NCBI GenBank assembly: GCA_910584595.1
Contig: CAJUBQ010000088.1
Span: forward strand, 1 to 20,028
Origin: an uncultured Eubacterium sp.
GTDB taxonomy: Bacteria; Bacillota; Clostridia; Lachnospirales; Lachnospiraceae
Direction of reading: 5' to 3'
Length of the DNA: 20,028 bases
In this document: positions 14,698 to 20,028 of the stretch, one piece after another
Layout: each line of letters starts with the position of its first letter
How positions within the stretch are numbered: the stretch's first letter is position 1
Made by a program: the position numbers and the translations under genes
The notes under the pieces: generated by a model
The model's input: the letters and a program-made list of their open reading frames with translations, nothing else
What the model was told of the DNA's origin: nothing
Database searches by the model: none

Positions 14698-14715
14698 GAA
14701 TATTCTGTTAACCTT

Positions 14716-15321
14716 CTAATGCTCCATCAATGCACCAAGTACATCCACACAACGGTCAATCCCAAGCTTGCCACTGTCTAATACAAGATCATATTTGCGA
14801 AGATCATCCCATTTCTGCGCCGTATTTGCATAATAATATATGGCACGTTTACGGTCATATTTGTGTCTGACCTGCTCTGCCGAGACAGCAGGGATCCCAT
14901 ATTCCTGAATAATACGTTTCCTTTTTGCAGCTTCATCGGTGCATCGGATATATACCGTTACGACTCCCTCGTATTCTTTCAAAGCCTCAGACGCACAGTG
15001 CCCAAGAAATACTGCCGGATGGTCTGCGGCAAGTCGACGGATGACAGACTGTTCTGCGACATGGATATGTCCTTCATTGGAAAGCATATCGGCATTGCCT
15101 GCAGCCATCTGCGAAAGCATATAGACGGAATATAAAATACTGTTCGTCGCTGTTTCTTCATAACGCTCGATCTTTTCAACCGAAATATCGTTTTCCCTTG
15201 AAACCTCTTCCAGTATTTCCCTGCCAAAACAGGCGATTTCTTTACGTGCCGCCAGCTGGCGGGCAATCTGTGTCCCGCCGCTGCCATATTCTCTTTCTAT
15301 CGTAATATATCTGCAATTCAT
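14716..15321 (-). CDS. Cytidylate kinase-like family protein
   Basis: This 201-residue protein opens with ITIEREYGSGGTQIARQLA (6-24), the glycine-rich nucleotide-binding loop of the cytidylate-kinase-like family. That family differs from true Cmk in its loop and its lack of a clear CMP site. VFLGHCASE (about 104-112) and VYIRCTDEAAKRKRI are other family segments. These proteins are common in Clostridia and often lie next to transporters or regulators; their substrate is not established. Its ATG overlaps the stop of the small upstream frame (ATGA), and it is the last gene of the marR-ABC transcription unit. It is probably not the essential CMP kinase. Confidence 0.85.
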   Translation of the reverse strand: MNCRYITIEREYGSGGTQIARQLAARKEIACFGREILEEVSRENDISVEKIERYEETATNSILYSVYMLSQMAAGNADMLSNEGHIHVAEQSVIRRLAADHPAVFLGHCASEALKEYEGVVTVYIRCTDEAAKRKRIIQEYGIPAVSAEQVRHKYDRKRAIYYYANTAQKWDDLRKYDLVLDSGKLGIDRCVDVLGALMEH

Positions 15322-15524
15322 TGTACACTACCCCTTTCCGAAGCCGAAACAACAGAACCGATTCCGGCATATCTCAAGTATGCCTGCAGCGAAATTCCGG
15401 ATTCCTGATTCGTCACTTGATTTTCCATTTTTTTGCAAATATTCTGAATATTTTCCTGCAAGCTTCTTGAACAGCGAATATTTTCCTGCAATTTCTGATA
15501 AATTCTGCTTTTCAGATCACCCAT
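15318..15524 (-). CDS. Doubtful small ORF between the ABC exporter and the kinase-like gene
   Basis: A frame of 68 codons starting MGDLKSRIYQ fills the 243-base gap between the exporter stop (15565) and the kinase-like start, and its TGA overlaps the next ATG. The first half is charged and helical (KLQENIRCSRSLQENIQNI), a possible short coiled coil created by a duplicated 15-base stretch. There is no recognisable domain, membrane segment or ribosome-binding site. The frame stays open upstream to 15614 inside the exporter gene, also without a good start. The ATGA overlap favours translation through it; the lack of a start signal argues against an independent gene. Confidence 0.3.
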   Translation of the reverse strand: MGDLKSRIYQKLQENIRCSRSLQENIQNICKKMENQVTNQESGISLQAYLRYAGIGSVVSASERGSVQ

Positions 15525-15564
15525 TCGATGATAACTGACAAATACCAGCGTCCCGGATGGGGCG

Positions 15565-17355
15565 CTAACATGCCTGTTCAAACTGGCTGTTATAAAGCTC
15601 CGCATAAAATCCATCTTTACGCATCAGTTCTTCATGACTGCCGCTTTCTAAAATATCGCCGTCTTTCATAACAAGTATCAAATCTGCGTTTTTAATTGTA
15701 GAAAGCCTGTGCGCAATGACAAATGATGTACGATTTTCCATCAGCTGGTCCATCGCTGCCTGGATTTGCTGTTCCGTACGTGTATCTACCGAAGAAGTCG
15801 CTTCATCTAAAATGAGCATCGGCTTATCCGCAATCATGGCACGCGCAATCGTAAGCTGCTGCTTCTGCCCCTGGGACAGATTGACCTGGTCATTTAATAC
15901 CGTATCATACCCTTTGGGCAGTGTGCGGATAAAATGATCCAGACCAACGGCACGACAGGCATTTTTTATTTTTTCTTCACTTACATGTTCTGCACAGTAA
16001 ACAAGATTTTCGCGCACAGTCCCTTCAAACAGCCAGGTATCTTGCAGCACCATACAAAACTGCTCGTGTACGGTTTCCCGTTTCATCCTGCTGACAGGCG
16101 TTCCGTCAATACGGATCTCACCGCCCTGAATCTCATGAAAACGCATCAAAAGATTGACCATAGTCGTTTTTCCTGCTCCGGTAGGCCCGACAATTGCAAT
16201 TTTCTGCCCTGGCTCTGCTTTTGCTGAAAAATCATGAATCACCGTAGTATCAGAATCTTCGTAGCCAAATTTTACATGGTCAAACACTACGCTGCCGTCT
16301 ACTCTGTCTAAGTGTTCCATTTTACCGCTCTCATCTTCCATCTCTTCCGCTTCTAAAAATTCAAATACACGTTCTCCTGCAGCTGCCGCTGACTGCAGCG
16401 ACTGGACTGCCTGTGCAATTTGAGACAATGGCTGTGTAAAATAGCGGACATACATCATGAAAGCTACAATCACGCCAAAGCTGATACTGCCACGCAGAGC
16501 CATAGCGCCTCCCGCCACACAGACCGCCACATAGCCAAGATTTCCGATAAATCCCATCATCGGCATCATAAGGCCGGATAAACACTGTGCAAAAAATCCG
16601 CTTTCACAAAGATTACGGTTCATCTGATCGAACGTTCGCTGTGCATCTTCTTCTCCATTGTAGGCTTTTACGACTGTATGGCCGGTGTAGATCTCTTCAA
16701 TGTGACCGTTGATTTCACCTAAATGTCTCTGCTGACGCGTAAAATATTTCTGGCTTCTGCCCATAATCGCAAACATGACGATAAAACCAAGCAAACTCGC
16801 ACTCACTGCAGTCAATGTCATCCATCCATCTGTAGCAAGCATCATGACCAGACTTCCGAAAAACAAAATCAGCGACGAAATCAAATGTCCGATACTTTGA
16901 TTCAAAGACTGACCGATCGTATCTACATCGTTTGTTACACGCGAAAGTACATCACCTGTCGTCGTACGGTTATAAAACCACATCGGAAGACGGTTCATTT
17001 TGCGGGAAATATCAGACCGCATCTGTTTCGATACCCGCATCGTAACTGTCGCCATCAGGCATCCCTGCACTGCTGACAAAATATAGCTAAGCACATACAA
17101 ACCAACTAAAAACAGACCTATTTCACGGATTTTATCCATATCTATCGAAGTCCCCGGCGCAATCCCCTCGGTAATCGCATCCGTCAGATTCGACAATTGA
17201 TCCGGACCAGCCAGAGTAAGTATAGTGCCTGCTGCTGCACAAAGAATGGCGATGAGAAATACAACAAGATATCGGCGGCAGTATCCAAGTAATTTTTTCC
17301 ATGTGCCAATCAGATTTTTCGCTTTTTCGTTGTCCCTTCGTTTTCTTCTCATCAT
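15565..17355 (-). CDS. ABC exporter half-transporter, subunit 2 (catalytically complete NBD)
   Basis: This 596-residue half-transporter has a six-span exporter domain (about 25-320) followed by an ATPase domain: Walker A GPTGAGKTT (390-398), signature LSQGQ (493-497), Walker B LILDEATSS with catalytic E518, and switch H549 (IAHRLST). It pairs with the product of the gene just upstream, whose stop it overlaps (ATGA), giving a heterodimeric LmrCD/TM287-288-like multidrug or peptide exporter. The E and H are intact here while the signature has Q for the first G after LS, matching the subunit that donates its signature to the degenerate site. The substrate is unknown; the MarR regulator suggests a drug-like or toxic compound. 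Confidence 0.92.
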   Translation of the reverse strand: MMRRKRRDNEKAKNLIGTWKKLLGYCRRYLVVFLIAILCAAAGTILTLAGPDQLSNLTDAITEGIAPGTSIDMDKIREIGLFLVGLYVLSYILSAVQGCLMATVTMRVSKQMRSDISRKMNRLPMWFYNRTTTGDVLSRVTNDVDTIGQSLNQSIGHLISSLILFFGSLVMMLATDGWMTLTAVSASLLGFIVMFAIMGRSQKYFTRQQRHLGEINGHIEEIYTGHTVVKAYNGEEDAQRTFDQMNRNLCESGFFAQCLSGLMMPMMGFIGNLGYVAVCVAGGAMALRGSISFGVIVAFMMYVRYFTQPLSQIAQAVQSLQSAAAAGERVFEFLEAEEMEDESGKMEHLDRVDGSVVFDHVKFGYEDSDTTVIHDFSAKAEPGQKIAIVGPTGAGKTTMVNLLMRFHEIQGGEIRIDGTPVSRMKRETVHEQFCMVLQDTWLFEGTVRENLVYCAEHVSEEKIKNACRAVGLDHFIRTLPKGYDTVLNDQVNLSQGQKQQLTIARAMIADKPMLILDEATSSVDTRTEQQIQAAMDQLMENRTSFVIAHRLSTIKNADLILVMKDGDILESGSHEELMRKDGFYAELYNSQFEQAC

Positions 17356-19109
17356 GCCAATTCCTCCTTCGAAAGCTGTGAAAGCGCGATCTGCTGATAT
17401 ACCTCACAATGTTCCAACAGTTCCTGATGCCTTCCCATTCCTGCAATTCGCCCATGATCCAGCACAATGATTTTATCCGCGTCACGAATAGTGCCAATTC
17501 GCTGCGCTACGATAATACGTGTCGTATCTTTGCAGGCTTTATCCAGCGCTTGACGCAGAATACGGTCCGTTTTATAATCCAGTGCAGAAAATGAATCATC
17601 AAAAATAAGTATTTCCGGTTTTCTTGCAATCGCTCGTGCAATTGAAATTCTCTGTTTCTGGCCGCCGGATAAATTGGAACCGCCTTGTGCGACATAGGCG
17701 TCGTATCCGCTTTCCATTTTTTCTATAAAATCATCCGCCTGTGCGGTAACAGCCGAAGCTTTTATTTCATCCTCTGAAATGTCTGCTCTTTCATTCTCTC
17801 CATAAGCAATATTTGACCGAATGGTTCCCGTAAATAAAGTTGCTTTTTGCGATACATATCCGATTTTATTACGGAGACTGTGCTGCGTATATGCACGTAC
17901 ATCCATACCATCTACAACAACCTTTCCTTCTGTAACATCATAAAACCGTGGAATCAGGTTAATTACCGTACTTTTTCCGCATCCCGTAGAACCTATCAAT
18001 GCAACCGTCTCGCCTTTTTTCGCCGTAAATGAAATATTTTTAAGCACACACTCCTCCGCATCCGGATAACGAAACGAAACATTTTGAAACTCCACTTCAC
18101 CTGACACACCCTTCGCACTCTCTGCTTTCGTCCCATCTAAAATCACCGGTTCCGTATCCAAAACTTCAAGAATACGCTTCGCAGAGACAGCTGCACGCGG
18201 AAGTATCATAAAGATCATAACAAGCATCATAAATGCCATCACAACCTGAATGGCATATTGAGAGAATACCATCATATCTGAAAACAGCTGAATTTTATCC
18301 GATATGCCGGCCTGATTGATTAACACTCCTCCAATCCAGTAAATTGCAAGTGAAAGTCCGCTCATTACAAGCTGAATCCCCGGCATCATAAAAGACATCG
18401 CACGCTGTGCGAACAGGTTTGTTCCTGTTAATGCGTCATTCGCCTGTTCAAATTTCCTTTCCTGATAAGATTCTGCGTTATATGCCCGAACAACCCGAAG
18501 CCCGGTCAGATTTTCTCGTGTCACACGGTTTAAGTCGTCCGTTAATAGTTGCATCTTTCGAAATTTCGGCATGACCAGCGCCATACTTGTTCCTACTATT
18601 ACAAGCAGCGTCAATACCGCAATCCCCGTTGACAGTGTCCATTGCCACTGCTTATCTGCAATTTTTAAGATCGCCCATACTGCCATAATCGGCGCTTTCA
18701 CAAGCATCTGCAGTCCCATAGCAATGAGCATTTGTATCTGTGTAATATCATTTGTAGAACGTGTAATCAGACTGGCCGTCGAAAAGCGTCCGATCTCTTC
18801 CATAGAAAAAGACTGTACCTTGCGAAACAATTTTTCGCGCAGTGTGCCGCCAAACGTGACTGCAATTTTTGCAGCACATATCGTAGTAACAACCGAAGCC
18901 GCCAGACTTCCAAGCGCACAGAGCAGCATTTTGGCGCCCGCAAGCAAGATTTCACTCATACTGCTTCCCGGCATCTGTACCAGCGAGGTAATCTGCGCCA
19001 TATATTCCGGCATTGTCAGATCCAGCCACACCTGCATGATAATAAACACGCCGGAAACAACTGCTAATGTCCATTCCGCCTTTTTAAGATTTTTGAACAG
19101 CTTTAACAT
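17352..19109 (-). CDS. ABC exporter half-transporter, subunit 1 (degenerate NBD)
   Basis: This 585-residue half-transporter has six membrane spans in roughly 15-305 and a nucleotide-binding domain with Walker A GSTGCGKST (373-381), a perfect signature LSGGQ (480-484) and Walker B ILIFDDSFSALD. The catalytic glutamate is replaced by D505, and the switch histidine by Q536 (VAQRIGT). Asp plus Gln here, combined with a complete partner, is the established pattern of heterodimeric exporters with one non-hydrolysing site. It is preceded by AAAGGAG and follows marR by 105 bases that contain a second operator-like dyad. Together with the downstream gene it forms one efflux pump. Confidence 0.93.
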   Translation of the reverse strand: MLKLFKNLKKAEWTLAVVSGVFIIMQVWLDLTMPEYMAQITSLVQMPGSSMSEILLAGAKMLLCALGSLAASVVTTICAAKIAVTFGGTLREKLFRKVQSFSMEEIGRFSTASLITRSTNDITQIQMLIAMGLQMLVKAPIMAVWAILKIADKQWQWTLSTGIAVLTLLVIVGTSMALVMPKFRKMQLLTDDLNRVTRENLTGLRVVRAYNAESYQERKFEQANDALTGTNLFAQRAMSFMMPGIQLVMSGLSLAIYWIGGVLINQAGISDKIQLFSDMMVFSQYAIQVVMAFMMLVMIFMILPRAAVSAKRILEVLDTEPVILDGTKAESAKGVSGEVEFQNVSFRYPDAEECVLKNISFTAKKGETVALIGSTGCGKSTVINLIPRFYDVTEGKVVVDGMDVRAYTQHSLRNKIGYVSQKATLFTGTIRSNIAYGENERADISEDEIKASAVTAQADDFIEKMESGYDAYVAQGGSNLSGGQKQRISIARAIARKPEILIFDDSFSALDYKTDRILRQALDKACKDTTRIIVAQRIGTIRDADKIIVLDHGRIAGMGRHQELLEHCEVYQQIALSQLSKEELA

Positions 19110-19163
19110 TCCTGAATCACTCCTTTACCTGATGATAGCTGCTGCATTATTTCTTTACAGTTC

Positions 19164-19176
19164 CTAACCCCATTAG
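19164..19176. promoter_or_regulatory. Second operator-like dyad, between marR and the ABC genes
   Basis: CTAACCCCATTAG is a one-mismatch dyad with the same arms as the CTAACTGGGTTAG dyad at the marR promoter. On the minus strand both are preceded by a TATAA-type AT-rich box ending in ATCTAA, so a second, weaker promoter-operator may drive the exporter. The -35 region for such a promoter is poor (GGCAAA). Confidence 0.5.
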
Positions 19177-19186
19177 ATTTTATAAT

Positions 19187-19209
19187 AAATAAAAACAGAC
19201 ATTTGCCTG
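19187..19209 (-). terminator. Weak attenuator-like hairpin after marR
   Basis: Directly after the marR stop, the minus strand reads CAGGC-AAAT-GTCTG followed by TTTTTATTT. A 5-bp stem with one G-U pair before a U-tract would be a weak intrinsic terminator or attenuator, reducing but not abolishing read-through into the exporter genes. Confidence 0.35.
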
Positions 19210-19214
19210 CAAAC

Positions 19215-19649
19215 TTAAAAATGAAACGTAAAAGGCTCCATCACACTACGCAATTCATCTGCTGTAGCGATAAAGTCTAATAACCGGCTTTCCCCTACTG
19301 TATCAATAGCAAGACCGATCTGTCGATATATGTGATTTTGTATTTCTTCAATTACCTGTGCTCCAAAAGATGTCAGACATACAACCGTTGTTCTTGCATC
19401 CAAAATACCGCGTTCTTTTGAAATCAAACCTTTTGCAGACATTTTCTTTAACAGCACTGCCACTCTCGCTGTGCTAATCTGCAGACTGTCACTAATCATT
19501 CCTGCTGTCACCGTCCCGCTGGATTCATACAGCAATCGAAGCACCGCGCCGATACCGGCTTGTGTTTCATCCATACATTTAAAAAACTCTGCCGGACGCG
19601 CCTGTTTCATTTTGGCAAGAACCAGTTCTATCTGTGCTTTCTCAGCCAT
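19215..19649 (-). CDS. MarR-family transcriptional regulator
   Basis: This 144-residue winged-helix protein has the MarR layout: an N-terminal helix pair (about 5-45), a helix-turn-helix TAGMISDSLQISTARVAVLL (48-67), LKKMSAKGLISKERGILDAR with the wing arginine (67-86), and a C-terminal dimerisation helix. The start is the ATG at 19649, with GGAGG 7 bases upstream; a TTG-initiated extension to 19667 would contain the ribosome-binding site. It is the first gene of the unit with the ABC exporter, and a dyad lies directly next to its -10 box. It most likely represses itself and the pump and is released by a ligand. Confidence 0.92.
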   Translation of the reverse strand: MAEKAQIELVLAKMKQARPAEFFKCMDETQAGIGAVLRLLYESSGTVTAGMISDSLQISTARVAVLLKKMSAKGLISKERGILDARTTVVCLTSFGAQVIEEIQNHIYRQIGLAIDTVGESRLLDFIATADELRSVMEPFTFHF

Positions 19650-19670
19650 AATAGTTCCTCCTTTCAAAAG

Positions 19671-19683
19671 CTAACTGGGTTAG
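19671..19683. promoter_or_regulatory. Probable MarR operator next to the -10 box
   Basis: CTAAC-TGG-GTTAG is a perfect dyad immediately downstream of the marR -10 hexamer, covering the expected transcription start. A repressor bound here would block RNA polymerase. A near copy occurs at 19164-19176, upstream of the exporter. Confidence 0.65.
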
Positions 19684-19712
19684 ATTATACAGCTAAGACT
19701 TGGGGGAGTCAA
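19684..19712 (-). promoter_or_regulatory. Promoter of the marR-ABC exporter unit
   Basis: On the minus strand, TTGACT (19712-19707), a 17-base spacer and TATAAT (19689-19684) form a near-consensus housekeeping promoter. The predicted start lies within the CTAAC dyad, about 30 bases ahead of the marR ATG. Confidence 0.82.
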
Positions 19713-19779
19713 TAAAAAAAGTGTGAAGAAAATATAAAAAGAGACATTTTAGATAATTTGCTGCGATTCTGGATTCCCG

Positions 19780-20028
19780 GACGCTGGGAGATGGGAGTTG
19801 TCCGCATAGGCGCGAACTTAAATGGAAATGCAACAATTTTCAAAAAGTGTTACATTATGGCTACTCGGACGCTGGGAGAGAAAATCTGCCCCGTCTGCTG
19901 TGTCCGCTCCAGAATGCAAGAAGCCCTAAGCATTCTGCATCCAGGCTGTGGAACCGGACGGTCGCGCCGCCTAATTCGCCCTGGCTGCCGCCAGCAGCTA
20001 AAGGCGCCGCTTCGGCTTCGCCGCCTGT
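19780..20028. repeat. Structured GC-rich repeat, right copy (inverted, cut by the window end)
   Basis: The reverse complement of 19801-20028 matches 41-283 nearly base for base; for example, the 91-base block at 115-205 differs at only about three positions. It therefore forms an inverted pair with the left copy across about 19.5 kb. Modules in order from 20028 downward are the GC block with the CTGGC/GCCAG hairpin, the second GC block, the arm motif CAGAATGCTTAGGGCTTCTT, the AATGTAACA/TGTTGCATT hairpin (19828-19857), and the CTCCCATCTCCCAGCGTCCG tail (19779-19798). The left copy's extra bases at 93-114 are absent here. The outer arm lies beyond the window. Confidence 0.85.

Noticed and set aside
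1..20028. A phage-defence island, prophage or biosynthetic cluster
   Set aside because: The genes are metabolic, regulatory and efflux functions in ordinary operons; only the orphan ATPase is even loosely defence-like, and no integrase, tRNA attachment site or phage gene is seen.

Overview
The window looks like chromosomal DNA from a gut Firmicute, most likely Lachnospiraceae (Clostridia). The reasons are strong GGAGG ribosome-binding sites, moderate GC, TTGACA/TATAAT promoters, a TRAP-coupled hexuronate operon with the SDR-type mannonate oxidoreductase typical of Firmicutes, and an LmrCD-like heterodimeric ABC exporter. The family assignment is inference. No rRNA, tRNA or CRISPR array was seen.

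Layout. (1) 1-1420: gene-poor DNA with two copies of a GC-rich, hairpin-forming repeat (about 1-370 and 1103-1420). Between them lies a decayed transposase fragment. (2) 1421-11052, minus strand: a nine-gene glucuronate operon read dctP-dctQ-dctM-uxuA-uxaC-uxuB-eda-kdgK2-kdgK1, ending at a strong intrinsic terminator at 1421-1451. The TRAP transporter imports a hexuronate. UxaC isomerises glucuronate to fructuronate, UxuB reduces it to mannonate, and UxuA dehydrates that to KDG. A KDG kinase makes KDPG and Eda splits it to pyruvate and glyceraldehyde-3-phosphate. No altronate-branch genes (uxaA/uxaB) are present. (3) 11053-11243: a divergent control region with a near-consensus promoter for an AraC-type regulator on the plus strand and an extended -10 promoter for dctP on the minus strand. 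A perfect dyad overlaps the dctP -35 position. (4) 11244-13145, plus strand: the AraC regulator, a 19-bp tandem repeat array, and a membrane-anchored calcineurin-like phosphoesterase. (5) 13249-14697, minus strand: a stand-alone AAA ATPase with a PD-(D/E)XK-like C-terminus and its own consensus promoter. (6) 14716-19712, minus strand: a MarR regulator, a two-gene heterodimeric ABC exporter, a doubtful small ORF and a cytidylate-kinase-like gene. A dyad sits next to the marR -10 box, and a related dyad lies upstream of the first exporter gene. (7) 19780-20028: a third repeat copy, inverted and nearly identical to the left-end copy.

The least-explained material is non-coding. It comprises the structured repeat family that appears at both window ends and once internally, a 47-bp leader repeat that re-creates the ribosome-binding site of kdgK2 in tandem, the 19-bp array before the phosphoesterase, and a 23-bp-arm inverted repeat between two convergent genes. 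The protein-coding genes belong to known families. Points of note are the duplicated, diverged KDG kinase and the asymmetric ABC pair with one degenerate ATP site.
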